Source: an uncultured Roseovarius sp.
GTDB lineage: Bacteria > Pseudomonadota > Alphaproteobacteria > Rhodobacterales > Rhodobacteraceae
DNA: 64,000 bases
Direction of reading: 5' to 3'
Assembly: GCF_913057115.1 (NCBI RefSeq)
Contig: NZ_CAJXNN010000015.1
Span: 1-64,000, forward strand
Positions 26,838-36,186 of this stretch are shown piece by piece. Numbering within the stretch: the stretch's first letter is position 1; each line of letters begins with the position of its first letter. The position numbers and the translations under genes are program-made. The notes under the pieces were generated by a model that saw only the letters and a list, made by a program, of their open reading frames with translations, ran no database searches and was not told the DNA's origin.

Positions 26838-27125
26838 ATGGCGGACAAAGACGCATACGAAAAGAAGCTCAAAGCCCAACTGGACGAATGGCAGGCCAAC
26901 ATCGACAAGATGCGCGCCCAAGCGCAAGAAGCCAGCGCCGACGCGCAAATCAAGTACCAAGAACAGATCAAGGAACTCCGCAGTCAACGCGACGAGATGG
27001 AGACCAAGCTCAAAGAGCTGCAGGATTCACAATCTACCGCTTGGAATGACGTAAAAGCCGGTGCCGACAAGGCTTGGGACGAAATGACCAAGGCCATGCA
27101 GGACGCCTGGAAACGGTTTAGCTAA
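26838..27125 (+). CDS. Small coiled-coil protein
   Basis: 95 residues, almost entirely charged alpha-helix with heptad-like spacing (YEKKLKAQLDEWQANIDKM, KYQEQIKELRSQRDEMETKL), then a Trp-containing tail with KAWDEMTKAMQDAWKRFS. It has no signal peptide or membrane segment. GGAAGGA 7 nt before ATG 26838 sets the start. Monocistronic between two terminator-like hairpins. Similar small proteins are widespread in alphaproteobacteria without assigned function; a structural or stress role is only a guess. Confidence 0.75.
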   Translation: MADKDAYEKKLKAQLDEWQANIDKMRAQAQEASADAQIKYQEQIKELRSQRDEMETKLKELQDSQSTAWNDVKAGADKAWDEMTKAMQDAWKRFS

Positions 27126-27135
27126 GGTCAAGAGT

Positions 27136-27160
27136 AGGGTGCGCATTCACTGCGCACCCT
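27136..27160. terminator. Bidirectional hairpin between convergent genes
   Basis: A perfect 10-bp stem, AGGGTGCGCA (27136-27145) and TGCGCACCCT (27151-27160), lies in the 42-bp gap between the coiled-coil gene and the convergent aminotransferase. Neither side has a strong T-run, so termination strength is uncertain. Confidence 0.65.
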
Positions 27161-27167
27161 CCAAAGC

Positions 27168-28517
27168 TCACGCCGCGGCAAACCCTTTATCAAGTGCCGC
27201 GATGATCCGGTCCACCTCAGCCTCAGAAATTGTCAGGGGCGGTGACATCAGGATGTTATGCGCGCCCAGCCGCACCATGGCCCCGGCCTCATAGGCCGTC
27301 TGGTGCACCCGCTTCATGGTCTCGGCATCCATCGGCGTCTTGGCCGCCCGGTCACTGACCAGTTCGATCCCGGTCATCAACCCATGGCCACCCCGCACAT
27401 CGCCGATGATGTCGTATTTCTCGGCCAGCTTGCGCACACCTTCATAAAGCTGCGTGCCCCGCGCCGCCGCATTGGTTTTGGTATCAAGCCGCAAAGTCTC
27501 ACTCAAACAGGCCACAACCGCCGCCGCGCCGACGGGATGCGCCGAATAGGTATAGCCCGTCCAGATCGACCCTTCCGGCCCCGCACTTTCGAACACATCC
27601 GCCACCTTGTCCGACAGCAGCACACCACCCACCGGGAAATACCCGCTGGTGATGCCCTTGGCGACGGTCATCATGTCGGGCTTCACGCCCCAATGCCGCG
27701 CGCCGGTCCAGTCACCCGTCCGGCCAAAGCCACAGATCACCTCGTCACTGATCATCAGGATGCCGTAGCGGTCACAAATCTCGCGCATATGGGTCATGAA
27801 GGAGGCATCCGGCACGATCACCCCACCAGCCCCCTGAATCGGCTCCATGATGAAGGCGGCAATGGTGCTGGGGTCTTGGAACTCGATCTCGTCCACCATG
27901 GCTGCCGCGATCTTCTCGGCCAGCTTGGCAGGATCGGTTTCGTCAAACGGATTGCGATAGGTGTACGGGCTGGGCAGGTGGAAACAGCCCGGCAAAAGCG
28001 GCTCATAGGTGATGCGGAAGCGGTTGTTGCCATTCACACTGGCCCCACCCCAATGCGTGCCGTGATAGCCCTTCTTGAGGCTCAGGAACTTGGTGCGCGT
28101 CGGCTCTCCGCGAAGGCGGTGATACTGCCGCGCCATGCGCAAGGCGGTATCCACACTGTCCGACCCGCCCGAGGTAAAGAACACCCGGCTCATGCCATCC
28201 TCGGCAAAAAATTCCTGCACCGCGTATGACGCCTCAATCGCCGCCGGGTTCGAAGTGCCCGCAAAGGCCGAATAATAGGGCAACTGCCACAGTTGATCGG
28301 CAATCGCCTGCTTCACCGCATCGTTGGAATAGCCAAGGTTCACACACCACAGGCCACCCACCGCATCCACCGCCCGGTGGCCATCAAGGTCGATAATCTC
28401 AACGCCCTCGGCGCCTTTGATGATCTTGGGGGCGTTCTCTTGCGCCTCGCCGGGGTGGCCCATCGGGTGCCACAAATGGCGGGCGTTCATCTCGCGCAGG
28501 AAATTGTCGTCTTTCAT
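27168..28517 (-). CDS. Class III aminotransferase (omega-amino acid:pyruvate type)
   Basis: 449-residue PLP aminotransferase. Landmarks: RVFFTSGGSDSVDTALRMARQ, KKGYHGTHWGGASVNG, FIMEPIQGAGGV, ISDEVICGFGRTG and the PLP lysine in MTVAKGITSGYFPVGG. The subgroup contains beta-alanine/omega-amino-acid:pyruvate transaminases, and the exact amino donor cannot be told. AAGGAG lies 8 nt before ATG. A 16-bp palindrome sits 26 bp upstream, suggesting dedicated control. It resembles tpa in fold but is clearly a different clade. Confidence 0.85.
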   Translation of the reverse strand: MKDDNFLREMNARHLWHPMGHPGEAQENAPKIIKGAEGVEIIDLDGHRAVDAVGGLWCVNLGYSNDAVKQAIADQLWQLPYYSAFAGTSNPAAIEASYAVQEFFAEDGMSRVFFTSGGSDSVDTALRMARQYHRLRGEPTRTKFLSLKKGYHGTHWGGASVNGNNRFRITYEPLLPGCFHLPSPYTYRNPFDETDPAKLAEKIAAAMVDEIEFQDPSTIAAFIMEPIQGAGGVIVPDASFMTHMREICDRYGILMISDEVICGFGRTGDWTGARHWGVKPDMMTVAKGITSGYFPVGGVLLSDKVADVFESAGPEGSIWTGYTYSAHPVGAAAVVACLSETLRLDTKTNAAARGTQLYEGVRKLAEKYDIIGDVRGGHGLMTGIELVSDRAAKTPMDAETMKRVHQTAYEAGAMVRLGAHNILMSPPLTISEAEVDRIIAALDKGFAAA

Positions 28518-28542
28518 CGGGCCACTCCTTGGGCTGAGTCTC

Positions 28543-28558
28543 GGATTTGATCAAATCC
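28543..28558. promoter_or_regulatory. Perfect 16-bp palindrome upstream of aminotransferase
   Basis: GGATTTGATCAAATCC is self-complementary and centred about 33 bp before the aminotransferase start, inside its likely promoter or leader. It looks like a dimeric repressor site. It does not fit the FNR box (TTGAT-N4-ATCAA). The regulator is unknown. Confidence 0.55.
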
Positions 28559-28589
28559 TGACACCAGCCTGCGCCCAAGTCCAGAGGGC

Positions 28590-29660
28590 TCAGGTCTCCT
28601 CGCGCCCCCAGCCGTCCGATTGCATCTCGCGCAAGCGGCTTGCGGTGCGCTCGAACTCGAAACTGCCTTCGCCCTCGACGTACAGATACTCCGGCTCCGC
28701 CGCCGCCGAACAGATCAGCCGCACCTTGGCTTCATAGAGCGCATCAATCAGGGTCACGAACCGCTTGGCCTCGTTGAAGTTCGACCGGCTCAGTTGTGGC
28801 ACGTTTTCCAACACCAAAACCCGCGCCGCATTGGCAAGCGCAAGGTAATCCGCCGGGCCAAGCGGCTTACCGCAAAGGTCATAAAACGTCGCCCGCGCCA
28901 CGCCATTGCGAAACGCCGGAATCTCCACCTCGCGCTTTTTCACATGCAGGGTCAAAGGCTCACCCCCCTGCCCATCGGTCAGGTCCTGCCAAACCTCTTC
29001 GATCCGCGCCCGAGCTTCCGCGCCCAATGGCGCGAAATAGGTGGGCGAACCTGCCAATCGATCCTGCCGGTAATCGGTGGGGCTGACCATCTCATGCACC
29101 ACCATCCGTTCTTTCAGAAGGTCAATGAACGGCAAAAACAACTGCCGGTTCAGCCCGTCCTTGTAAAGATCATCCGGCACCCGGTTGCTCGTCGTGATGA
29201 CCACGACACCACCGTCGAACAACGCCTCGAACAGCCGCCCCACGATCATCGCATCGGTGATGTCGGTGATCTGCATCTCGTCAAAGGCCAAAAGGCGTAC
29301 CTCGTCGACAACCTGCTTGGCGACAGGGGCCAGCGCATCCTCCACCCCTTCGGCACGGGCCTTGTGCATCCCGGCATGAATTTCCTGCATGAAAGCATGG
29401 AAATGCACCCGACGGCTTGGCACCTCCAAGCCCTCCACGAACAAATCCATCAACATGGATTTGCCGCGTCCGACACCGCCCCAAAGGTAAAGCCCCTTGA
29501 TCTCGGGCGCCGAGGCGCGCCGAAACCACCCGCGCTTCACCGGCTGCGCCAATCCCTCGCGAATACGCTCGAACTCCGGTAACACCGCCTCCTGCGCGGG
29601 GTCGGCTTCCAACCTGCCCTCGGCCACCAGCCGGGCATATCTTTCACTCACGCGTTCCAT
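28590..29660 (-). CDS. zapE: Cell division ATPase ZapE (AFG1-like)
   Basis: 356 residues from ATG 29660; a GTG 18 nt upstream is less likely. P-loop NTPase of the AFG1/ZapE family: Walker A GGVGRGKSMLMDLF, Walker B LLAFDEMQITDITDAM, and sensor TTSNRVPDDLYKDGLNR. ZapE interacts with FtsZ during division in E. coli and relates to mitochondrial AFG1. Cytoplasmic. Separated from the aminotransferase by 72 bp; probably its own transcript. Confidence 0.9.
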   Translation of the reverse strand: MERVSERYARLVAEGRLEADPAQEAVLPEFERIREGLAQPVKRGWFRRASAPEIKGLYLWGGVGRGKSMLMDLFVEGLEVPSRRVHFHAFMQEIHAGMHKARAEGVEDALAPVAKQVVDEVRLLAFDEMQITDITDAMIVGRLFEALFDGGVVVITTSNRVPDDLYKDGLNRQLFLPFIDLLKERMVVHEMVSPTDYRQDRLAGSPTYFAPLGAEARARIEEVWQDLTDGQGGEPLTLHVKKREVEIPAFRNGVARATFYDLCGKPLGPADYLALANAARVLVLENVPQLSRSNFNEAKRFVTLIDALYEAKVRLICSAAAEPEYLYVEGEGSFEFERTASRLREMQSDGWGREET

Positions 29661-29799
29661 AGACCCGCCATAGCGCACCGCATTTCGTTAGGGAAGAACC
29701 CTCCGTGCGTCAGCCTCCCTGATACCCCCCATCACAAACCCTGAATTGACCACCCCCTGAAAACGCCTAAAGTCGCGCCCAGCGAACCAAGGACAGATC

Positions 29800-31038
29800 A
29801 TGCAAAAGTCACCCCCCCTCTTCACGCCCGTCCTTATCGCGGGCTGCGTGATCATGCTGGTCTCCTTCGCGATCCGCGCGTCCTTCGGCGTGTTTCAAAT
29901 CCCGATTGCCGAGGAATTCGGCTGGCTCCGGGCCGAGTTTTCGCTCGCCATCGCCATCCAGAACCTCGCATGGGGCATCGGGCAACCCATTTTTGGGGCC
30001 ATCGCCGAACGCATCGGCGACCGCAAGGCCATCATCTTGGGCGCGCTCACCTATGCCGCCGGTCTGGTGCTCTCGTCCTTCGCGGTCTCCCCCGAAGCAC
30101 ACCAGTTCTATGAAATCCTCGTCGGCTTTGGCATCGCGGGCACCGGCTTTGGCGTGATCCTCGCCGTCGTGGGCCGCGCCAGCAGCGACGCCAACCGCTC
30201 CATGAGCCTTGCCATCGCCACCGCCGCAGGCTCGGCCGGGCAAGTCTTCGGCCCACCCGTGGCCGAGGCGCTGCTTGGCATAATGAGCTGGCAAATGGTT
30301 TTCGTCAGTTTCGCCGCCGCGGTGCTGGCCACGCTCGTGTTCCTTCCGCTGATGCGCGCCCCCGAACCCGCCTCCAAGGCGGAACTCGAAGAAACCATGG
30401 GCCAGATCCTCACCAAGGCCTTCCGCGACCCCTCCTATACGCTGATCTTCCTTGGCTTCTTCTCTTGTGGCTACCAATTGGGCTTCATCACCGCCCACTT
30501 CCCCGCCTTCGTGACGGAAATGTGCGGCCCGATCTCCCCCGGCGGGGTGCTGCACAATATCGGCATCACCACCACCTCGGCCCTTGGGGCCACCGCCATC
30601 GCGGTCATCGGCCTTGCCAATATCGCCGGCACGCTCAGCGCCGGTTGGCTCGGCAATCGCTATTCCAAGAAATACCTGCTGGCGGGCATCTATGCCGGGC
30701 GCACCCTGATCGCCGCCGCCTTCATCATGACCCCGATGACCCCAGCCACAGTGCTGCTATTCTCGGCCAGCATGGGCGCGCTATGGCTCGCCACGGTCCC
30801 CCTCACCTCTGGCCTCATCGCGCATCTTTACGGGCTGCGCTACATGGGCACGCTCTATGGCATCGTCTTCTTCAGCCACCAACTCGGCAGCTTCCTTGGC
30901 GTCTGGCTCGGTGGCCGCATGTATGACCTGACGGGTGGCTACACCATGGTCTGGTGGATCGGCGTGGGCGTGGGGGCCTTCTCGGCCCTCGTCCACCTGC
31001 CGGTGCGTGAGACTCGCCTGATCCCCAAAACCACTTGA
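29800..31038 (+). CDS. MFS transporter
   Basis: 412 residues with twelve predicted helices. N-terminal [18 protein letters not shown] and the loop-2/3 motif [14 protein letters not shown] are typical of the monocarboxylate/oxalate-formate antiporter-like branch of the major facilitator superfamily. It likely carries a small organic anion across the inner membrane; the substrate is not inferable. Followed 46 bp later by aroC without an obvious functional link. Confidence 0.82.
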   Translation: MQKSPPLFTPVLIAGCVIMLVSFAIRASFGVFQIPIAEEFGWLRAEFSLAIAIQNLAWGIGQPIFGAIAERIGDRKAIILGALTYAAGLVLSSFAVSPEAHQFYEILVGFGIAGTGFGVILAVVGRASSDANRSMSLAIATAAGSAGQVFGPPVAEALLGIMSWQMVFVSFAAAVLATLVFLPLMRAPEPASKAELEETMGQILTKAFRDPSYTLIFLGFFSCGYQLGFITAHFPAFVTEMCGPISPGGVLHNIGITTTSALGATAIAVIGLANIAGTLSAGWLGNRYSKKYLLAGIYAGRTLIAAAFIMTPMTPATVLLFSASMGALWLATVPLTSGLIAHLYGLRYMGTLYGIVFFSHQLGSFLGVWLGGRMYDLTGGYTMVWWIGVGVGAFSALVHLPVRETRLIPKTT

Positions 31039-31084
31039 GGCCACGCCACCACCCCGCTATCTCAGGGCGCAAAGGAGCCGCGCC

Positions 31085-32188
31085 ATGAGCCTCAACACAT
31101 TCGGACATCTCTTTCGCGTCACCACATGGGGCGAAAGCCACGGCCCCGCCTTGGGCGCCACCGTCGATGGCTGCCCCCCGGGCGTGCCGGTGGATGAAGG
31201 CTTCCTGCAACAATGGCTCGACAAACGCCGCCCCGGTCAGAACAAGAACACCACTCAGCGGAATGAACCCGACGCGGTGCAAATCCTCTCGGGCGTGTTC
31301 GAAGGCCAGACCACCGGCACCTCGATCCAACTGATGATCGAAAACACCGATCAACGCTCCCGCGACTATGGCGAGATCGCCCAGACCTTCCGGCCCGGTC
31401 ACGCCGATATCACCTATCACCAGAAATACGGGCTGCGCGATTATCGCGGCGGCGGGCGCAGTTCCGCCCGCGAAACCGCGGCCCGCGTGGCCGCCGGTGG
31501 TATCGCCCGCGCCGCCCTGCGTGAACTGGTCCCCGGTTTGGAAATCAAAGGCTACATGACCCGCATGGGCGAGATGGAGATCGACCGCGAGCGCATCGAC
31601 TGGGCCGCCATCGACACCAATGATTTCTGGCTCCCCGATGCGAACGCCGCGCCCGAGTGGGAGGCTTATCTGCAAAAACTCCGCAAGGATAAAAACTCCG
31701 TCGGGGCCGAGGTCGAAGTGGTCGCGCGCGGCGTCCCGGTGGGCCTGGGCGCGCCGGTCTATGGCAAACTCGATACCGACCTTGCCGCCGCCATGATGTC
31801 GATCAACGCCGTGAAAGGCGTGGAAATCGGCGAAGGGATGGCGGCCGCCCGCCTGACAGGCACCGAAAACGCCGATGAGATATTCATGGGCGACAACGGC
31901 CCGGAATATTCCTCGAACCATTCCGGCGGCATCCTTGGCGGTATCTCGACGGGGCAAGACGTGGTCGTGCGCTTTGCCGTCAAACCTACCTCCTCGATCC
32001 TGACGCCCCGCCGCTCCATCCGCATGGATGGCACGCCCACCGAAGTGGTCACCAAGGGCCGCCATGATCCTTGCGTCGGCATCCGCGCCGTGCCCGTGGG
32101 CGAGGCGATGATGGCCTGCGTGCTGCTCGATCACCTCATGCTGCACCGCGCCCAAGTGGGCGAAGGGCCAAGGGGCAAGATCGGCTAG
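31085..32188 (+). CDS. aroC: Chorismate synthase
   Basis: 367 residues, FMN-dependent enzyme turning 5-enolpyruvylshikimate-3-phosphate into chorismate in aromatic biosynthesis. Family signatures are clear: [20 protein letters not shown] at the N-terminus, [20 protein letters not shown] in the middle, and [20 protein letters not shown] near the C-terminus. AAAGGAG lies upstream of ATG. Full length. Confidence 0.96.
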   Translation: MSLNTFGHLFRVTTWGESHGPALGATVDGCPPGVPVDEGFLQQWLDKRRPGQNKNTTQRNEPDAVQILSGVFEGQTTGTSIQLMIENTDQRSRDYGEIAQTFRPGHADITYHQKYGLRDYRGGGRSSARETAARVAAGGIARAALRELVPGLEIKGYMTRMGEMEIDRERIDWAAIDTNDFWLPDANAAPEWEAYLQKLRKDKNSVGAEVEVVARGVPVGLGAPVYGKLDTDLAAAMMSINAVKGVEIGEGMAAARLTGTENADEIFMGDNGPEYSSNHSGGILGGISTGQDVVVRFAVKPTSSILTPRRSIRMDGTPTEVVTKGRHDPCVGIRAVPVGEAMMACVLLDHLMLHRAQVGEGPRGKIG

Positions 32189-32253
32189 ACCCACCTCGCC
32201 AAACCAGCCTGAAACGCAGCCCGCCACAGCTTGCTTGACAGCGGGTGGCGGTC

Positions 32254-32853
32254 ATGATCATTCGCCCTATGATTGCACCCACCCTTCTCTTCTTCGCGTC
32301 GCTCCTAGGTATCTGCATCGCCCTCTTGGTGATGCAGTCGACCAATCTCGCGCTCCTTGCCGCCCTCTGCAGCATCGCCAGCCTAATCCTGCTGGTCCAA
32401 GGCTATATTCGCCACCGCCGCGCCAAGGCGCGGGCGAACTGGCTGATCTTGGATGGCTCAAACATTATGCATTGGAAAGACAACACCGCCGATATTGCCA
32501 CCCTGCGTGCGGTGACTGACTACCTATCGCAACTTGGCTACACCCCTGGCGTCGTCTTCGACGCCAATGTTGGCTATAAAATTTCCAACCGTTTCCTGGA
32601 TGATCGCGCCTTGGCCAAACTGCTACACCTGCCCCGCAATCAGGTGATGGTCGTGCCAAAAGGCACCCCCGCCGATCCCACAATCCTCACCGCCGCCCAC
32701 GACTTTGGCGCAAGGGTCGTCAGCGACGACCGCTTTCGCGATTGGGAGCAAACATACCCGGAAATCAACGAGCCAGGGTTCCTCATTCGTGGCGGCTATC
32801 AAAACGGCGAACTCTGGCTGGACTTGCCAACAGCCTCACAGCGCAGTGCATGA
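32254..32853 (+). CDS. Membrane-anchored NYN (Zc3h12a-like) nuclease
   Basis: 199 residues from ATG 32254 (a GTG lies 9 nt upstream). Two N-terminal membrane helices (TLLFFASLLGICIALLVM and LALLAALCSIASLILLVQGYI) are followed by a basic linker. The soluble domain starts NWLILDGSNIMHWKDN, the acidic NYN/PIN-like active site. It continues with VVFDANVGYKI, VMVVPKGTPADPTIL and VVSDDRFRDW, giving the expected cluster of Asp residues. Zc3h12a-type domains are endoribonucleases. Anchoring one to the membrane suggests RNA cleavage at the inner face. The target is unknown. Confidence 0.75.
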   Translation: MIIRPMIAPTLLFFASLLGICIALLVMQSTNLALLAALCSIASLILLVQGYIRHRRAKARANWLILDGSNIMHWKDNTADIATLRAVTDYLSQLGYTPGVVFDANVGYKISNRFLDDRALAKLLHLPRNQVMVVPKGTPADPTILTAAHDFGARVVSDDRFRDWEQTYPEINEPGFLIRGGYQNGELWLDLPTASQRSA

Positions 32854-32914
32854 CGGGTTTGAGGCCGCGCTGGACATTGACGCCACAAACGGAAAACGGC
32901 GCAAGAAAAGACCC

Positions 32915-33676
32915 TTAGGCTGACTTTGGCGCGCGCGGCAACTCGCTCCGGTAGAGACCTGCCTCAATGTCGCGCGCGATCCGGGTCATCGCCTCTCCGA
33001 TACTCACGCGGAATGCCGGGGAAAACACGCGGGTCGATCCCGTCGCGCCGATTGACATTGTCGCGCCCGGTCCGCTGTGGCCCAGCGGTGCGGCGACCGA
33101 ACACATGCCGCGTTCAATTTCCTCAACGCATTCGGCATAGCCGCGCCTGCGGATTTGTTCCAGTTCCGCCTCCAAATCCTCAAACCTTGTAAGCGTAAAT
33201 TCGGTATAGGCCTTGAGCCGACCAGCAAGGCTTTGCGACGCCAGAACTTCCGGCGAAAACGCCACGATCGCCTTCGAGCAGGAGCACGCGTGAAGCGGGC
33301 GTTTCCCAAGGCCGGGGTGCAGAAAGGACACCCCGGTATCAGGGGTTTCGACATGGATGATCTCGACGGCCCGACCGCGCAGCCGCGACAGGAAAAAGGC
33401 CGCGCCATGCGTCATTGCCGCCTGTTTCAGGCTGGGGGCCACAAGTTCAATCAGTGTTTCGTCCGACTGGTCGGATTGAACAACCCGCCTGAGCCGCGTG
33501 CCGATCATGAACCGCCCCCGCGCCACCGGTTCCAGCAATCCGGTGCCAACCAAATCCTGCACCAGCCGATAGGCCGTGGCCTTGGGCAGGTCCGAATGGC
33601 CGCAGATATCGGCCACCGTCGCCTCGCCCTTCTGGCCAACGATTTCGAGGATAAGCGTCAGGCGTTCCAGATGCAT
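32915..33676 (-). CDS. IclR-family regulator
   Basis: 253 residues: N-terminal winged helix (LTLILEIVGQKGEATVADI then LPKATAYRLVQDLVGTGLL) and C-terminal effector domain with GKRPLHACSCSKAIVAF and GMCSVAAPLGHSG. Divergent from the SBP56/methanethiol-oxidase-like gene with only 73 bp between the start codons. It is therefore very likely the local regulator, perhaps responding to a methylated-sulfur intermediate. The effector is unknown. Confidence 0.85.
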   Translation of the reverse strand: MHLERLTLILEIVGQKGEATVADICGHSDLPKATAYRLVQDLVGTGLLEPVARGRFMIGTRLRRVVQSDQSDETLIELVAPSLKQAAMTHGAAFFLSRLRGRAVEIIHVETPDTGVSFLHPGLGKRPLHACSCSKAIVAFSPEVLASQSLAGRLKAYTEFTLTRFEDLEAELEQIRRRGYAECVEEIERGMCSVAAPLGHSGPGATMSIGATGSTRVFSPAFRVSIGEAMTRIARDIEAGLYRSELPRAPKSA

Positions 33677-33692
33677 GATTTTCTCATTTCAT

Positions 33693-33705
33693 AAAACATG
33701 GTTTT
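33693..33705. promoter_or_regulatory. Candidate IclR operator
   Basis: AAAAC (33693-33697) and GTTTT (33701-33705) flank ATG in a 13-bp palindrome inside the iclR-mtoX intergenic region, with further A/T half-site-like sequence on both sides. Position and symmetry suit an IclR dimer site. No direct proof. Confidence 0.45.
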
Positions 33706-33749
33706 TCGTTATACGGGAATTAACGGGGATTCAAGGGAGGACGCGGACA

Positions 33750-35105
33750 ATGGACGGAGCATGCTGCGGACCGGGCTATTCAAGCCCGCAAGAGGCGATA
33801 AGAGCACCAAGGGAAAAACTGCTTTACACAATCGCCATCTATACCGGGACCGGAATCCAGAAACCGGACTATCTGGCAACGGTCGATGCCGACCCCGACA
33901 GCCCGACCTATTCCCAGGTGATCCACCGGCTGGAAATGCCGGGCATCGGGGATGAGCTGCACCACATGGGCTGGAACGCATGCTCCTCGTGCCATGACGA
34001 CAGCTCGATGTCGCGCAAGTACCTGCTGGTTCCGGGCGTGCGCTCCAACAACATCCATGTCGTCGACACGGCCACCGACCCCTATGCGCCGCGCCTGCAC
34101 AAGGTGATCGACGGGGCCGAAATCAAGGCAAAGGCCAACCTCAGCGGCCCGCACACCGTGCATTGCCTCGGGTCCGAGATCATCATTTCGTTCCTCGGTG
34201 ACGCGCAGGGCGAAGCGCCGGGCGGCTACCTTCATCTCAACAAGGACTTCGAGATCGTCGGCCGCTGGGAAGAAACCATGGGCGACATCCCCTTCGGCTA
34301 CGATTTCTGGTATCAGCCGCGGCACAACGTGATGATCAGCTCGGAATGGGCGGCCCCCAACACCTTCATGCCGGGCTTCGATCTGGAGGAGGTGGGGCAC
34401 CTGAAATACGGCCGCCGCCTGCATATCTGGGATTTCGAGAAACGCACCCCCGTCGACAGCATGTATCTGGGCGAGGACGGGTTGATCCCGCTGGAGGTGA
34501 AGTTCCTGCACGATCCCGACAGCACGCATGGCTTCTGCGGGGCGGCCCTGTCCACCAACGTGATCCATTTCTGGAAATCCGACTCCGGCAAATGGGAATG
34601 GGAAAAGGTCATCGACGTCGACAACGAGCCGCACCCCGAATGGCCCATTCCAGTGCCGGGTGTGATGTCGGCCATCCTCGTGTCGATGGACGACAAGTAT
34701 CTCTACCTCAACAACTGGCTGCACGGCGACATGCGCCAGTATGACATCACCGACCCGCACAACCCGAAACTGACCGGCCAGGTCTGGATGGGCGGGCTTC
34801 TGGGCCGCGCCCCCGAGGTCAACGGCGTCAAGGTCGCCGGCGGGCCGCAGATGTTCCAGCTCAGCCTCGATGGCAAACGGCTCTATGTCACCACCTCGCT
34901 GTTTTCGACCTGGGACAACCAGTTCTACCCCGAGATCCGCACCCAAGGCGGGGTGATGGTGATGATCGACTGCGATGTTGAAAACGGCGGCATGAAGATC
35001 AACGAGGATTTCATCGTCGATTTCGGGAAAGAGCCGAACGGCCCCAGCCGTTGCCACGAAACCCGCTACCCCGGTGGCGACTGCACCAGCGATATCTGGC
35101 TTTGA
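33750..35105 (+). CDS. Selenium-binding protein SBP56 family / methanethiol oxidase-like
   Basis: 451 residues from ATG 33750, preceded by AAGGGAGG. The protein is SBP56: CGPGYSSPQEAIRAPREKLL at the N-terminus, HHMGWNACSSCHDD with Cys78 and Cys81 (equivalent to the selenium-binding Cys57 region of human SELENBP1), SGPHTVHCLGS, and many HxD/HxE copper-ligand candidates. MtoX members oxidise methanethiol to formaldehyde, hydrogen peroxide and hydrogen sulfide, a step after DMSP demethylation in marine bacteria. No signal peptide, so cytoplasmic, unlike the exported Hyphomicrobium enzyme. Heads a three-gene cluster; activity is inferred. Confidence 0.82.
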   Translation: MDGACCGPGYSSPQEAIRAPREKLLYTIAIYTGTGIQKPDYLATVDADPDSPTYSQVIHRLEMPGIGDELHHMGWNACSSCHDDSSMSRKYLLVPGVRSNNIHVVDTATDPYAPRLHKVIDGAEIKAKANLSGPHTVHCLGSEIIISFLGDAQGEAPGGYLHLNKDFEIVGRWEETMGDIPFGYDFWYQPRHNVMISSEWAAPNTFMPGFDLEEVGHLKYGRRLHIWDFEKRTPVDSMYLGEDGLIPLEVKFLHDPDSTHGFCGAALSTNVIHFWKSDSGKWEWEKVIDVDNEPHPEWPIPVPGVMSAILVSMDDKYLYLNNWLHGDMRQYDITDPHNPKLTGQVWMGGLLGRAPEVNGVKVAGGPQMFQLSLDGKRLYVTTSLFSTWDNQFYPEIRTQGGVMVMIDCDVENGGMKINEDFIVDFGKEPNGPSRCHETRYPGGDCTSDIWL

Positions 35106-35470
35106 CCGAGACCCGCACCATAACCCTCGCCAACCGCGACGGCGCGACATACACCGTCGATGCGCGCCGCCCGTTGCTCGACACCCTGCGCGAGCAAGGC
35201 GTTGATCTGCCATATGGCTGCAAATACGGCGGCTGCATCACCTGCGCGGCCAAGCTCACCGCGGGCGAGGTTGATCAGCGCCGCCAAGTGGCCCTGAACA
35301 ATCGTCAGATCGACAACGGCTATGTCCTGCTGTGCATTGCCCGTGCGACCACCGACATCACCTTGGAAATCGGTGTCGAAAGCCACGACAAACTCTACCG
35401 AAACCCATTCCTCGATCCGCTGGAGCCGCATGAGCTCAAGGCGGACATCGCCACACCGAAGGAGCGTTAA
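35102..35470 (+). CDS. [2Fe-2S] plant-type ferredoxin
   Basis: 122 residues from TTG 35102, which overlaps the SBP56 stop (TTGA) and gives the compact ferredoxin N-terminus. Cysteines 40, 45, 48 and 78 form the CX4CX2C...C ligand set (PYGCKYGGCITC and YVLLCIA). It would carry electrons for an oxygenase or oxidase; its tight coupling to the methanethiol-oxidase-like gene suggests a partner role, not described for MtoX as far as I know. The C-terminal tail (DPLEPHELKADIATPKER) is extra to the domain. Confidence 0.82.
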   Translation: MTETRTITLANRDGATYTVDARRPLLDTLREQGVDLPYGCKYGGCITCAAKLTAGEVDQRRQVALNNRQIDNGYVLLCIARATTDITLEIGVESHDKLYRNPFLDPLEPHELKADIATPKER

Positions 35471-35471
35471 C

Positions 35472-35936
35472 ATGCCTGCGACCGCGCTTGACGAGCTTTA
35501 CGACTACGACCAGACGTACCTCGCCGACATCCTGAACTCGGTCAAGACCATCGCGATGGTCGGGGCCAGCGCCGACAAGACCAAGTTCAGCTACGGGGTG
35601 CTGCGGGTTCTGCACGAAACCGGCTACGACATGATCCCGGTGAACCCCAACCCCAAGGTCACCGAGATCCGGGGCATCAAGGTCTATAACTCGCTGGAGG
35701 ACATCGACCGGCCCGTGGACATGGTCGAAGTGTTCCGCCCCAAGGAAGAGCTTTACGGCATCACCGAAAAGGCCATCGCCATTGGCGCGAAAGTGCTTTG
35801 GGGGCAGATCGGCGTCTACGACGATGACGCGGCCAAACTTGCCGAGGAGGCAGGCTTGAAGGTGGTAATGAACCGCTGCCCCAAAATCGAGCTGTTCCGC
35901 CCCTTCTGGAAGCCGCGCCTCGATCTGGCGATCTGA
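35472..35936 (+). CDS. CoA-binding domain protein (YccU-like)
   Basis: 154 residues starting 1 bp after the ferredoxin stop. A Rossmann-type CoA-binding domain: IAMVGASADKTKFSYGVLRVL, MIPVNPNPKVTEIRGIKVYNSL, and a C-terminal VVMNRCPKIELFRPFW. The fold resembles the CoA-binding part of succinyl-CoA synthetase. Small stand-alone members have unclear roles. The operon suggests function with the SBP56 protein and ferredoxin. A longer in-frame upstream start is rejected since it would run through the ferredoxin gene. Confidence 0.83.
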   Translation: MPATALDELYDYDQTYLADILNSVKTIAMVGASADKTKFSYGVLRVLHETGYDMIPVNPNPKVTEIRGIKVYNSLEDIDRPVDMVEVFRPKEELYGITEKAIAIGAKVLWGQIGVYDDDAAKLAEEAGLKVVMNRCPKIELFRPFWKPRLDLAI

Positions 35937-36186
35937 ACCGCCCGGGGCAATGAATGTATGTCGGAGGCTCGGAGCTACCGTTGGCGCCCGGCCCCGACCC
36001 TGCGCCGCGGCCCGCCATACCGGCCATTCGTCCGCCTGGCAGAATTTTTGAGCGCGAAGGGTCGCTATGCGGGACGGAGTGGACTTCTTGAATTCCTCTC
36101 CGTGTGTCGACTTTCGAAAAAACGTGCTATGGTCGCGCGATGTTTAACGCATTCTCCGCAATGCAGTCTTTCGTGAGAGCAACGCT

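Noticed and set aside
28543-28558. FNR/FnrL box
   Set aside because: The palindrome is GGATTTGATCAAATCC with TTGAT and ATCAA overlapping, not separated by 4 bp.
35958-36176. 72-residue frame between the CoA-binding gene and DUF1992
   Set aside because: Arg/Ser-rich, no ribosome-binding site, no domain, and composition shifts mid-frame.
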